64,000 nucleotides of DNA from Ectothiorhodospiraceae bacterium (lineage in GTDB: Bacteria > Pseudomonadota > Gammaproteobacteria > Nitrococcales > Aquisalimonadaceae), in NCBI GenBank assembly GCA_020831845.1, contig JAFIFV010000046.1, positions 18,984-82,983 on the forward strand, read 5' to 3'. Below the pieces are notes generated by a model that was not told where the DNA came from, did not search any database, and saw only the letters and a program-made list of their open reading frames with translations. This document shows positions 13,656-20,903 of the stretch, piece by piece. The position numbers and the translations under genes were made by a program. Each line of letters starts with the position of its first letter. Position 1 is the first letter of the stretch.

Positions 13656-13859
13656 ATGGCACAGCATCCAGCTCCCAGCCACATCCCCATGCCCGCACTG
13701 GATCGCATGATCGATCAGCTGGTGGAGCAAGGCATTGCCGTGAACGAACGCGGCCAGCTGGTCGCGAGGCAGAGCCTCCGGCGCGGGCAGGAGCACACCC
13801 AGAATCATCACCGCCGCGGCTTTCTTCGCCGCTGGCGGCAACAGCCCACTGACGCCTAG
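13656..13859 (+). CDS. Hypothetical phage protein (67 aa)
   Basis: Starts MAQHPAPSHIPMPALDRMIDQLVEQ; the ATG is 7 bases after the previous stop. The first half is an amphipathic helix, and the C-terminal third is very basic (RRGFLRRWRQQ). No family is recognised. It sits in a run of short genes spaced by only a few bases, which is why I accept it. Confidence 0.5.
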   Translation: MAQHPAPSHIPMPALDRMIDQLVEQGIAVNERGQLVARQSLRRGQEHTQNHHRRGFLRRWRQQPTDA

Positions 13860-13868
13860 GAGGCAATC

Positions 13869-14093
13869 ATGGCAATACGCGTTGAACTGCCAGAGACCGC
13901 CAGCGCAGCCGCCCTGCGCGAGTTCGCCGACCGCTGCGGATGCACCATCCGCCTGATTGACGGGCGCACCGACCACTACCGGCTGGAGCCGCGGGAGCTG
14001 CCTGTGGCCACCAACAGCAACGTGGTGCGCATGCAGCGCCACAAGCGGCAGTACGTGGGCACGCGGCCGGGCGACATGCCCGAGCCTGCGTGA
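13869..14093 (+). CDS. Hypothetical phage protein (74 aa)
   Basis: A 74-residue protein beginning MAIRVELPETASAAALREFADRCGC, preceded by a good RBS (AGGAGG, 13857-13862). The first 45 residues look like a small alpha-beta fold, ending in a basic tail (VVRMQRHKRQYVG). Its stop overlaps the next gene's GTG by 4 bases. No family is recognised. Confidence 0.55.
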   Translation: MAIRVELPETASAAALREFADRCGCTIRLIDGRTDHYRLEPRELPVATNSNVVRMQRHKRQYVGTRPGDMPEPA

Positions 14094-14350
14094 GCTACGG
14101 GCACTGGCGCGGGGTATTCGACGTGCTGCAGATCGACACCACACCCGGCGGCCAGGGGCCGTTCGCCCCGCCCGCCGGGTGGCTGGGCGATGACGAGGTC
14201 TATCGGGCGCTGCTCAGAGATCGCTATCGCGACGACCGCGCCGCAAAACAACAGATGGCGCTCACCGCCAGCCTACTGGGGCAGGTGTACACAGGCCCCT
14301 ACGCCCAGGTGGCGCGGGAGGTCATCGACAGCCTGAGGAAACAACGATGA
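14090..14350 (+). CDS. Hypothetical phage protein (86 aa)
   Basis: Starts with GTG in a GTGA overlap with the previous stop and ends in an ATGA overlap with the next gene, so it is embedded in a coupled series. The protein (SYGHWRGVFDVLQIDTTPGG, then WLGDDEVYRALLRDRYRDD) shows no known motif; the C-terminal half is helical. The tight coupling supports expression more than the sequence does. Confidence 0.5.
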   Translation: MSYGHWRGVFDVLQIDTTPGGQGPFAPPAGWLGDDEVYRALLRDRYRDDRAAKQQMALTASLLGQVYTGPYAQVAREVIDSLRKQR

Positions 14351-14772
14351 GCAAGAAGACTTTCACGAAAGGCGCACGCGGCGCACTTATCACTGGGCAG
14401 AACCGCTCCACGCAGATGGCGCACGCAGAGGAACTGGCAGCACAGATGGGCCTTTATGCCGTCGTTGAATACAGCGAGATCTCCAATGATGGTTCGCCGC
14501 TCGGCCGCACACTCATGAAAAACCCCAAGACGGTCATCGCGGAGAACACTCCTCTAAACCCAGACGCAGCGACACGCATCAAGGAACTCATTACCGCGAA
14601 ATACCTGAGCAATGGCGACGACCGTCTTTTCCCCGCCCCGAGGTTCATTTTCTGTACCGGGACAGGTGAACCGCTGCCGCTTCGCTATTTCGGTGGAAGC
14701 GGGATTCGTAGGCGAACACCACGCCGCCTCATGGTTATCGACCTTAGTGCTGAAAGCGAGGCTGCCAAATGA
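14347..14772 (+). CDS. Hypothetical phage protein (141 aa)
   Basis: A 141-residue protein that I do not recognise. It begins MSKKTFTKGARGALITGQNRS and has a central stretch KTVIAENTPLNPDAATRIKELI. The end is basic, with GGSGIRRRTPRRLMV. It overlaps its neighbours by 4 bases on each side (ATGA). There is no signal peptide. The lower third-position GC of its first half, compared with neighbours, hints at a separate origin; I judged this by eye only. Confidence 0.5.
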   Translation: MSKKTFTKGARGALITGQNRSTQMAHAEELAAQMGLYAVVEYSEISNDGSPLGRTLMKNPKTVIAENTPLNPDAATRIKELITAKYLSNGDDRLFPAPRFIFCTGTGEPLPLRYFGGSGIRRRTPRRLMVIDLSAESEAAK

Positions 14773-15164
14773 TCCAGCACAACGGACGCACCCTGTTCAC
14801 GAAGGACGAGCTCCGCTGCAAGGGCAGCGGCATGCTTCGCCTGGCCCCTGGCTTCGCCGACGAACTGAAGGCGCTGCGGGTCACGCTGAACGAACCGATG
14901 GTCATCAACAGCGCCTGCCGTTCCGACGCGCACAACCGCGCCGTGGGCGGACACCCCCGCAGCCTGCACGTCTGCGACGCGACGTACTGGCCAACTGGCG
15001 GCTGCTGCGCGATCGACGTGCGCACCACCGATGCCGCCTACCGCGCCCGGATCATCCGCTTGGCGCTGAACATGGGCTGGTCCGTAGGCCTTCACGCTGC
15101 CTTCGTGCACCTGGACCGCCGCAGCGACTACACGTCGCTGGAGCAGTCGGTGTTCCCGTACTGA
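14769..15164 (+). CDS. M15-type peptidase (endolysin-like)
   Basis: A 131-residue protein of the peptidase M15 type (D-Ala-D-Ala carboxypeptidase or endopeptidase). Visible are the substrate segment INSACRSDAHN (47-56), the zinc-site motif GGHPRSLH (His67) followed by Asp83 in CCAIDVRT, and a late HLDRR His at about 118. There is no signal peptide, as is usual for phage enzymes released through a holin. It would cut peptidoglycan cross-links. Its position inside an early-type operon, not next to a holin or spanins, is unusual; a role other than final lysis is possible. Confidence 0.75.
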   Translation: MIQHNGRTLFTKDELRCKGSGMLRLAPGFADELKALRVTLNEPMVINSACRSDAHNRAVGGHPRSLHVCDATYWPTGGCCAIDVRTTDAAYRARIIRLALNMGWSVGLHAAFVHLDRRSDYTSLEQSVFPY

Positions 15165-16009
15165 TGGGCCACCCGGACCACAGCGCCCGGCCGGCGCGCT
15201 ACCAGGGCTGGAAAGGCGAATACAAGCCTGGCTCCGGCCCCTATCTCCGGCCGGGCGCAGACCACAGCCACATGCCGCACAGCCATGACGACCAGGAGGC
15301 CGCCGTGACGCAGCCCGAGAAGACTTCCGGAGCGACCCCGTTCCACGAGATCCCACCAGCTGACCGCCGGCTGCTGGTCATCGCCTACCTGGTCGCCAGC
15401 GGCCCGCGCACGATCAGACAGCTTGCGGACTACCTCCAGCCGGAGAAGCGCGCACACCTGGACCCGTTCATCAGCGACATGAAGAAGCGCGGGCTGCTGC
15501 AGCGGACGTTCCGCAACGGGGTCTGGCATTGGGAAGCCACGACCAAAGGCGCCGGGCTGATGGCATCGAATACCACGAAAGGGGCTGCGCCGGATCGGAA
15601 GCCGGCCAGCCCCGCTACGCGACCGCCCAAGCCGGCCGGCGACACGGACGAAACAGCGTCACCGGCGGCTGAGGGCGAGAGCCTGGAGAAAGGCCAGAAG
15701 ACCTGCCCGGATTGCAACGGGGACGGGGAAGGCGCCGCGTCCATGGCTGGCGCGGCCCTGCCCTGCCCGACGTGTGACGCCACCGGTACGGTCGAGCTAT
15801 CCAGCGAGCGAAAGCCGCTCGCGACCATGCTCCCGGAGATCGTCCCGGGGCGGATTGAGCACACCGCCGAGCCAACCCTGGAACGCTGGGCCGTAACCAA
15901 CGATGGGGCGCTGATTCTCTGGATCAACGGCGAGCTTGTCGAGCTGGACCCCGACACCACCCGGCAGCTGCGCCGATCGCTCGCGCGCAATGCCATCGAC
16001 CAACCGTAA
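15164..16009 (+). CDS. Winged-helix protein with a DnaJ-like cysteine motif
   Basis: A 281-residue protein from the ATG in a TGATG overlap with the M15 gene. Residues about 60-125 read as a winged helix (RRLLVIAYLVASGPRTIRQL, then KKRGLLQRTFRNGVW). A Pro/Ala/Thr-rich linker follows, then CPDCNGDGEG and CPTCDATGTV, the CxxCxGxG type of zinc motif found in DnaJ and many phage proteins. The C-terminal 60 residues are a separate domain (LERWAVTNDGALILWINGELV). The His-rich N-terminus (DHSHMPHSHDDQ) may not be translated if a later start is used. The role is unknown; a transcription regulator is a reasonable guess. Confidence 0.55.
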   Translation: MGHPDHSARPARYQGWKGEYKPGSGPYLRPGADHSHMPHSHDDQEAAVTQPEKTSGATPFHEIPPADRRLLVIAYLVASGPRTIRQLADYLQPEKRAHLDPFISDMKKRGLLQRTFRNGVWHWEATTKGAGLMASNTTKGAAPDRKPASPATRPPKPAGDTDETASPAAEGESLEKGQKTCPDCNGDGEGAASMAGAALPCPTCDATGTVELSSERKPLATMLPEIVPGRIEHTAEPTLERWAVTNDGALILWINGELVELDPDTTRQLRRSLARNAIDQP

Positions 16010-16019
16010 GGAGACACCC

Positions 16020-16517
16020 ATGAGCGGATGGAGCAGACGCTTTCCCACGGACGCCAAGCTGGACGGCATGCGCCGCCTGCTTGCGGACCTGGGCGAACCC
16101 AACGTGGACGCCGCAGCACTGATCAACGCGTTGCAGCAGGCCGGCTGGACACCGCCCGGCGCGGTGGCGGCTGCTGAACCGCCCCGCCAGGCCCGCGGCA
16201 TGACCGCCATCGACTTCCTGCAGTGCGCGGCCAATGAAATGCACGCACGAGCGGCGCTACGAGACAGCCCCCAGGGGGAACGCAGCGTGGCTGCAGCAGT
16301 GCAGGCCTTCAACGTTCTGTTCGGCCACCAAGTTGCCGCGAGGATCCGGGAAGGCAAGCCACCCCTGTCCGAGACACACGGCTGGGAGCTGCAGAGCCTG
16401 CTGAAGAAGAGCCGGAGCGCGAACGGTGCGTACCACGAGGACGACTACGTGGACGGCGTCGCCTACGCCTCGCTGACAGCCGAGAGCGCTGCGCGTGAGC
16501 TCGGAGGGACGGAGTAA
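16020..16517 (+). CDS. DUF6378-like phage protein (MazG-related, tentative)
   Basis: A 165-residue protein. The C-terminal 110 residues carry LQCAANEMHARAALRDSPQGERSV, then AAVQAFNVL and a GAYHEDDYVDGVAYASL segment. This helical pattern matches a phage family I know as DUF6378, which looks like an all-alpha nucleotide pyrophosphohydrolase; the acidic run EDDYVDG fits metal binding. It precedes a small gene with a TAATG overlap. If enzymatic, it would hydrolyse nucleoside triphosphates in the pool. Name and fold are from recall, not a search. Confidence 0.6.
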   Translation: MSGWSRRFPTDAKLDGMRRLLADLGEPNVDAAALINALQQAGWTPPGAVAAAEPPRQARGMTAIDFLQCAANEMHARAALRDSPQGERSVAAAVQAFNVLFGHQVAARIREGKPPLSETHGWELQSLLKKSRSANGAYHEDDYVDGVAYASLTAESAARELGGTE

Positions 16518-16783
16518 TGCGCCCCCTGCAGCTGGCACGGCAGCGGTGGATGATCGCCCGGCGGATGGTTTCCATCGCCAACGGGTGGAAGCTTCCCATG
16601 GCCACGCGCGTCGCCTTGCGAGAAATGTCCAGAGCCCGGACGGCGTACCACGAGCTGCAGCAGCAGGCCGAGGCATGGCTGCATCGCCGGCAGCTGCGCG
16701 TGGTCATTCTTTCGTTCAACCACCTCGGCGGCCCGGTGAGTTCCGTTGCCGACCTTTACCGCCTCCACAGGAGCATGCCATGA
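16517..16783 (+). CDS. Hypothetical phage protein (88 aa)
   Basis: An 88-residue basic protein (MRPLQLARQRWMIARRMVSI) with a helical middle (YHELQQQAEAWLHRRQLR). Its start overlaps the previous stop by one base and its stop overlaps the next ATG by 4 bases. No family is recognised. Coupling to the Acb2-like gene is the only context. Confidence 0.5.
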   Translation: MRPLQLARQRWMIARRMVSIANGWKLPMATRVALREMSRARTAYHELQQQAEAWLHRRQLRVVILSFNHLGGPVSSVADLYRLHRSMP

Positions 16784-17043
16784 GCGATCCCACGCACGTA
16801 GGCAGCAGCAGCGACGACCGCACCGTGAACAACATCATGCGGCACCAGTATCGGGTGCTTGATGGCACGGAAAAGCTGCACATGCAGGAGGTCAAGGACG
16901 CCGGATTGCGGTTTGTTCGCCTGCTGCACCAGGTCGGCGGCACTGACTTCGCAGGCGACCGCCAGGGCTCGCGCGAGCTCTCGCGTGCGCAAACCAAGAT
17001 GGAAGAAGCGGTGATGTGGGCTGTGAAGCACATCACCAGGTAA
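16780..17043 (+). CDS. Acb2/Tad1-type hairpin protein (candidate anti-CBASS/anti-Thoeris sponge)
   Basis: An 87-residue helical hairpin protein. HQYRVLDGTEKLHMQEVKDAG (22-42, given in part) and SRELSRAQTKMEEAVMWAVKH (64-84) are the two helices of a phage family annotated as Acb2/Tad1 domain, in which the EEAVMWA-KH segment is the most constant part. Known Acb2 proteins form hexamers that bind cyclic di- and trinucleotides and so block CBASS or Thoeris signalling. The gene is cotranscribed with small phage genes. Whether this branch keeps ligand binding cannot be read from the sequence. Confidence 0.65.
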   Translation: MSDPTHVGSSSDDRTVNNIMRHQYRVLDGTEKLHMQEVKDAGLRFVRLLHQVGGTDFAGDRQGSRELSRAQTKMEEAVMWAVKHITR

Positions 17044-17165
17044 CCGCATCACGCCGCGAGAGGCTTTGATCCCGACTGTACCGCTGTGTGGTTGGGGGAG
17101 TCAGAAGGCAGCGGCGGCTGGCCCGGCCGAGAGCAGATGCAGGGCACCCACAACAGGGGAATGAA

Positions 17166-17540
17166 ATGCGTGCATTAAGCATCAGGCAGCCATGGGCTTG
17201 GCACATCCTGCACAGCGGGAAGGACATCGAGAACCGGGATTGGGCGACCAAGTATCGGGGCCGGGTCCTGATCCACGCGAGCAAGGCCATGACGCGCGCC
17301 GAATACGAAGACGCCAGCCTGATGGCCCCGCTGCCACGTATGGAGGATCTGGAGCGCGGAGGAATCGTCGGCTCTGTCGAGATCGTGGATTGCGGCACGG
17401 CGTCCAGCTCCCGCTGGTTCACGGGTCGATGCGGGTTCGTGTTGCGCGACCCGCAGCCAGTGCCGTTCATTCCGTGGAAGGGTCAGCTCGGTTTTTTCGA
17501 GGTGCCAGATTCCGTTCTGGATGGCCGAGCCGAAGCATAG
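17166..17540 (+). CDS. ASCH-domain protein
   Basis: A 124-residue protein of the ASCH (PUA-like) fold: SIRQPWAWHILHSGKDIENRDWATKYRG (in part) and VLIHASKAM are the defining strands, with GGIVGSVEIVDC and FTGRCGFVLRDPQPV completing the barrel. ASCH proteins bind RNA or modified nucleosides; one branch (YqfB) hydrolyses N4-acetylcytidine. The Lys in GKDIENR and the Glu after it fit the active-site pair. ASCH proteins are common in phages, where the purpose is unknown. The gene stands apart from its neighbours: a 122-bp gap precedes it and a 200-bp gap follows. Confidence 0.8.
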   Translation: MRALSIRQPWAWHILHSGKDIENRDWATKYRGRVLIHASKAMTRAEYEDASLMAPLPRMEDLERGGIVGSVEIVDCGTASSSRWFTGRCGFVLRDPQPVPFIPWKGQLGFFEVPDSVLDGRAEA

Positions 17541-17643
17541 AGACACCGCAGCGAGTGGCGGCTGGTATCCGCCGACCAACTGCCCGACTAGCCGCCGTAA
17601 GCGGCTGCCATCAGGTGAAGGCGCGGAGCCAGTGGAGCTAAGT

Positions 17644-17709
17644 GCTCCGGCACGGACTGAGAAGCTGGCGCCAGTCCGGGATTGAAACAGGCCCGGCCCG
17701 TGCCGGAGC
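17644..17709 (+). other. Long perfect hairpin in a 200-bp non-coding gap (possible structured RNA)
   Basis: GCTCCGGCACGG (17644-17655) pairs perfectly with CCGTGCCGGAGC (17698-17709). Inside, CTGGCGCCAG is self-complementary and flanked by GGACTG and CAGTCC. Upstream in the same gap GGCGGCT and AGCCGCC, and AGCCGC and GCGGCT, can also pair. The gap (17541-17740) is the largest in an otherwise packed operon and has no open frame I trust. A structured RNA element or an mRNA processing site is possible. It is not a tRNA: there is no T-arm or anticodon arm. Confidence 0.4.
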
Positions 17710-17740
17710 CATCGCCCACAACAGAAACGGGAGCGGAGAG

Positions 17741-18013
17741 ATGTTCAAGCATCAACTGGGCTGCGAAGCACGCGACATTGTTACTGGGCTAGAGGGGGTA
17801 ATTACTTCCCGGACGGAATACCTGAATGGTTGTGTCCGCTACTGCATCCAGCCGCGCGCCGTCGACAACAAGCCCGCACACGAAGTGGAGTGGGTGGACG
17901 AGCAGCAGATAGAAGTCATTGGCGACGGCGTCAGAACCAGATTGCTGCCAGCCCAGGTTGCTGGTCCTGTCGCCGCTGTTGGGGGCCCGCGCAGGAATCC
18001 GCCCCGGCAATAA
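17741..18013 (+). CDS. Conserved small phage protein (90 aa)
   Basis: A 90-residue protein: MFKHQLGCEARDIVTGLEGVI, then SRTEYLNGCVRYCIQPRA and VEWVDEQQIEVIG. This is a compact beta-rich phage family I have seen near recombination and host-takeover genes, but I cannot give it a function. The ATG follows a good RBS (GGAGAG) at the end of the structured gap. The C-terminus becomes Pro/Gly/Arg-rich and may be disordered. The three Cys residues are spread out and do not suggest a metal site. Confidence 0.6.
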   Translation: MFKHQLGCEARDIVTGLEGVITSRTEYLNGCVRYCIQPRAVDNKPAHEVEWVDEQQIEVIGDGVRTRLLPAQVAGPVAAVGGPRRNPPRQ

Positions 18014-18025
18014 CGGGAGACCGAC

Positions 18026-18229
18026 ATGACCAACGACGAAGCAATTGACCAGGTCGGGCGGGCAGCAGACGCGCTGGACAACTTGGCAACGGGGCTGGTT
18101 TGCATGCCTGGCCTGGACCCCTCGATTCACATCGCCGCCCTGAAAGAAAGCCTGCCGCAGCTCCGCGATGAACTGCGCGAAGCCTACATCCAACTGACTG
18201 GAGAGAACCCCTGGGAGACCCACCCATGA
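18026..18229 (+). CDS. Hypothetical phage protein (67 aa)
   Basis: A 67-residue acidic helical protein (MTNDEAIDQVGRAADALDNL, then LPQLRDELREAYIQL). Its stop overlaps the next ATG by 4 bases. No family is recognised; the helix pair could mediate protein binding. Confidence 0.55.
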   Translation: MTNDEAIDQVGRAADALDNLATGLVCMPGLDPSIHIAALKESLPQLRDELREAYIQLTGENPWETHP

Positions 18230-18600
18230 GCGAAGCAAACCAGAAGCTGCTGGCCGACATCCTCGGCGCTGAGGAAGCCGCACGTTTCCAGCAGCAGGAA
18301 GCCGACAAGCCGGCCGAGATGGACCGCCAGCAGAAGATTCACGCCCTGCGGCAGGTTGCGCGGGACTACCTGAACCCGGAGAACTTCAACCCCGGGGAAA
18401 TCCTCACGTGGCGCCCACATGCACAGTATCTGCGGCAACCGGGACCATTCGTTTTCCTCACCCTGATCGAGCCTCACCAGCAGGCCACGGATGTAAGCGC
18501 CTCGGTGTACTTCCCGGACTGCCTAGTGACCGCGCTGGATCGCGACGGCGAAGCCTCCCTGCTGCGCATCGAACGCTGGCGCCTTCAGAGGGAGCAGTAG
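18226..18600 (+). CDS. Hypothetical phage protein (124 aa)
   Basis: A 124-residue protein with a helical N-terminus (LLADILGAEEAARFQQQEADK) and a beta-rich C-terminal half (GEILTWRPHAQYLRQPGPFV, then CLVTALDRDGEASLLRI). I do not recognise it. It is coupled by ATGA to the preceding gene and lies 2 bases before the next ATG. The second half has the look of a small SH3-like or OB-like barrel, but that is an impression only. Confidence 0.55.
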   Translation: MSEANQKLLADILGAEEAARFQQQEADKPAEMDRQQKIHALRQVARDYLNPENFNPGEILTWRPHAQYLRQPGPFVFLTLIEPHQQATDVSASVYFPDCLVTALDRDGEASLLRIERWRLQREQ

Positions 18601-18602
18601 CG

Positions 18603-18902
18603 ATGAGTGTCACACGCCGAATCTACCTCTGCCTCAATGTCCGAGGGTTCCTGCGTCAAAGCAAATTCCCCAAGGGCTACGAAAGCGTGTTCAGCCGAGA
18701 CGACGGCACGGAGCTCTCGCCGGAACAAGCCCGTGATTTTCTCCTGGACGAGCTGAGCAAGGGCCGGGAGGTAATTCCGTGCAGCGGAAAGTGCGGAAAC
18801 CCATGTCAGCACGCGAACAAAGGCTGTACCGGATTCGACTACCAAGGCGGAGGCTGCCCTGGACACCAGTGTGACGACCCCAAGACGGAGGCAGTGCAAT
18901 GA
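18603..18902 (+). CDS. Cysteine-rich small phage protein (99 aa)
   Basis: The last 40 residues contain six Cys: CSGKCGNPCQHANKGC, then CPGHQC. They probably bind one or two zinc ions. The N-terminal half (SVTRRIYLCLNVRGFLRQSKF) is basic and beta-like. No named family comes to mind. The ATG is 2 bases after the previous stop and the TGA overlaps the next gene by 4 bases. A nucleic-acid or protein-binding adaptor is the plain inference from a small zinc protein. Confidence 0.55.
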   Translation: MSVTRRIYLCLNVRGFLRQSKFPKGYESVFSRDDGTELSPEQARDFLLDELSKGREVIPCSGKCGNPCQHANKGCTGFDYQGGGCPGHQCDDPKTEAVQ

Positions 18903-19246
18903 ACCGACCCAAGCTCGACTTCCCCGCCCTCCTCGGTGACCTGGACGCCGGCGTGTTCCTCGACAAGGTCACCCGGGCCATCCAGGAGGCCGCCATCGCC
19001 ACCGGCGTGCACGGGGACAAGGGCAAGCAGGGCAGCGTGACGCTGAAGTTTGACTTCGCGCGGCACGGCGACTCGCAGAGCCACATGACCTGCGTGCACA
19101 AGATCACCACCACCAAGCCGGAGCCCAAGGGCAAGACCACCACGGAGAACACCACGGAGACGCCGCTTTACCTGAACCGGCACGGCATTCCCTCCGTGCT
19201 GCCCGAAAGCGAACAGGAAGACTGGCTCAACAGCAACCAGGAGTAA
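18899..19246 (+). CDS. Conserved phage protein upstream of DUF2303
   Basis: A 115-residue protein: ALLGDLDAGVFLDKVTRAIQ, then GSVTLKFDFARHGDSQSHMTC, a KITTTKPEPKGKTTTENT linker and a short LYLNRHG tail. Proteins of this form regularly precede DUF2303 genes in siphophages, and this one does too, 6 bases away. The first 70 residues form a small alpha-beta unit. The function is unknown; the pair sits in the region where recombination (Exo/Bet-like) genes are normally found, so single-strand DNA metabolism is a possibility. Confidence 0.6.
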   Translation: MNRPKLDFPALLGDLDAGVFLDKVTRAIQEAAIATGVHGDKGKQGSVTLKFDFARHGDSQSHMTCVHKITTTKPEPKGKTTTENTTETPLYLNRHGIPSVLPESEQEDWLNSNQE

Positions 19247-19252
19247 GCACCC

Positions 19253-20053
19253 ATGACCATGGACCGCAGCGCCATCGAGCGCATCGAAGAACTGAGCAAC
19301 GGCGGCACGCTGGGCACCCACATCCCCAGCATCAGCCTGCCGGGCGGCAACAAGGTGGAGAGCCTGGAGCAGTTCCAGGAGCGTCCCGCACGCAACCGCA
19401 CGCGGTTCACCACCGAGCGTCTGCCGGACTGGCTTGCCTACGTTACCGACCACGCGCCGAAACCAGGCGCCGCGGCGTTCGTGCGCCCGGACGGGAGTGG
19501 GGCCACAGGCATCATGGACTTCGGCACCCATGAGACCCCGCAGTGGTGCGACCACCGCGCGGTGCTGACGATGAAGCACACGCCGGAATTCGCCGCACTG
19601 CTGGAGGCCTGTAGCAGTGCCCTGAGCCAGCGGGACCTCACCGACTGGCTGGAGGACTGGCGGGACATCATCACCCCGTTCGAGGACGAAGAGGAGGTGT
19701 CCGTGGCGCAGGCCGTCGCGGCCATCCGCAAGGTGGACATCAAGCAGGCCCAATCGTCCACCCACGAGCAGGCGGATTATCGCGCCAGCGTCTCGTCCAT
19801 CGCGGAGATCGACGCCAGGAGCGCCAGCGGCTCTCTGCCCACGCTGTTCACGATCTGGGCCCGGGTGTACCCCTCCACCACCCCGTGCAGCATCCAGGTT
19901 CGCCCCTCGCTGCTCACTGGCGACAGCACGCCCCGCTTCCGGCTGCGCATCATGGCCGAGGCCCGGCTGATGGAAGACGTGGCGAACGAAGTACAGCAGG
20001 ACATCCGCGACCAGCTGGCCGAGAGCGTGCCGGTTTATCTGGGGAGCGTGTAG
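19253..20053 (+). CDS. DUF2303 family phage protein
   Basis: A 266-residue protein recognised as DUF2303 by FTTERLPDWLAYVTDHA, then FDFGTHETPQWCDHRAVLTMKHTPEFAAL-type strands, LTDWLEDWRDII and the C-terminal beta region. The family is common in temperate siphophages of proteobacteria, often close to recombinases, and has no assigned function that I know. Length is typical. It begins 6 bases after its usual partner. The second half repeats charged beta strands (FRLRIMAEARLMEDVANEV). No catalytic motif is obvious. Confidence 0.75.
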   Translation: MTMDRSAIERIEELSNGGTLGTHIPSISLPGGNKVESLEQFQERPARNRTRFTTERLPDWLAYVTDHAPKPGAAAFVRPDGSGATGIMDFGTHETPQWCDHRAVLTMKHTPEFAALLEACSSALSQRDLTDWLEDWRDIITPFEDEEEVSVAQAVAAIRKVDIKQAQSSTHEQADYRASVSSIAEIDARSASGSLPTLFTIWARVYPSTTPCSIQVRPSLLTGDSTPRFRLRIMAEARLMEDVANEVQQDIRDQLAESVPVYLGSV

Positions 20054-20082
20054 CGCTCGCCTTACGCAGCCCCGGAGGGCAC

Positions 20083-20700
20083 ATGGGACACCTGGAAGAA
20101 GAGATGAACCGATTCGCAGAGGATCAACGCCGCCTGGAAAGGAAAATTCAGGCGGCCGACATCGCCTGGCCACATGTGCGTGCGGTTTTTCACGGCTGGG
20201 CGGAGGAAGACGACACAGAACTGCACTCAATAGAAGAAGGCCACGCAGCGCTTCGCGAGAACGTCAACTATCTGGGCTTGGCTGTCCAGGCCGGAGACGA
20301 CGAGTTCGCTACCCAAGAAGTGGTGCGCCTTACAGCCATGGGCGTCCGCTTCCTGGTTGAACTTGGCCTGCCGGAGGTGCGGGAAGAAATGGAACCGGTG
20401 CAGCAGGGGTGCTGCTTGCAGCGCAATGTGATGCAGGAAATCTACAGCGAACGGGTTCGCCAGATCCTGGACGAGGGCTTTCACCAAGCCCACGACGACG
20501 CTCACGGAACCGGTTCCCTTGCCAAGGCCGCAGCGTGCTATGCGATGCCAATCAGGTTGAGCGAGGCAATGCCGCCCATAGGCTGGCCGTTTCGGCCCAG
20601 CTGGTGGAAGCCGAAGGATCGGCGACGCGACCTGATCCGCGCCGCCGCCCTGCTGATGGCCGAAATCGAGCGGATGGACCGGATGGAGCACAAGTCATGA
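20083..20700 (+). CDS. Phage protein with a conserved C-terminal helical domain
   Basis: A 205-residue protein. The C-terminal 85 residues (ERVRQILDEGFHQAHDDAHGTG, then GWPFRPSWWKPKDRRRDLIRAAALLMAEIERMDR, in part) form a domain widespread in phages and some bacterial genomes, with HDD and ERxDR as its fixed points. It looks like an all-alpha nucleotide-binding unit, but I know no proven activity. The N-terminal 110 residues are a charged coiled-coil-like extension. Its stop overlaps the next ATG by 4 bases. Confidence 0.6.
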   Translation: MGHLEEEMNRFAEDQRRLERKIQAADIAWPHVRAVFHGWAEEDDTELHSIEEGHAALRENVNYLGLAVQAGDDEFATQEVVRLTAMGVRFLVELGLPEVREEMEPVQQGCCLQRNVMQEIYSERVRQILDEGFHQAHDDAHGTGSLAKAAACYAMPIRLSEAMPPIGWPFRPSWWKPKDRRRDLIRAAALLMAEIERMDRMEHKS

Positions 20701-20903
20701 GCGAAAAGAACCCATTCTTCGCCGGCGAATATAGCGGCATGCAGACGTACCATGTGGACGCAGCCAGCAGGCTAGATGCAGCGAAGCGATTCAACCTGGA
20801 GGAGTGCCGCGCTGCGCTGCAGGTGAAGGGGCTGCAGAAAACAGTGGCCACTGCGCTGGAGCGCCGAATCAGGAAGCTGGAGCGGGAACCGAATCATGGG
20901 TGA
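20697..20903 (+). CDS. Hypothetical phage protein (68 aa)
   Basis: Starts MSEKNPFFAGEYSGMQTYHV and continues with a basic helix (TVATALERRIRKLERE). It is coupled by ATGA to the previous gene and overlaps the next one by 8 bases. No family is recognised. Confidence 0.5.
   Translation: MSEKNPFFAGEYSGMQTYHVDAASRLDAAKRFNLEECRAALQVKGLQKTVATALERRIRKLEREPNHG

Noticed and set aside
17690..17697. ATTGAAAC-like string near the hairpin as a CRISPR repeat end
   Set aside because: There is only a single copy, with no spaced repeats; no CRISPR array was seen anywhere in the window.
17644..17709. Hairpin with 7-bp acceptor-like ends as a phage tRNA
   Set aside because: There is no T-arm, anticodon arm or discriminator-CCA, and the spacing is wrong for a tRNA.
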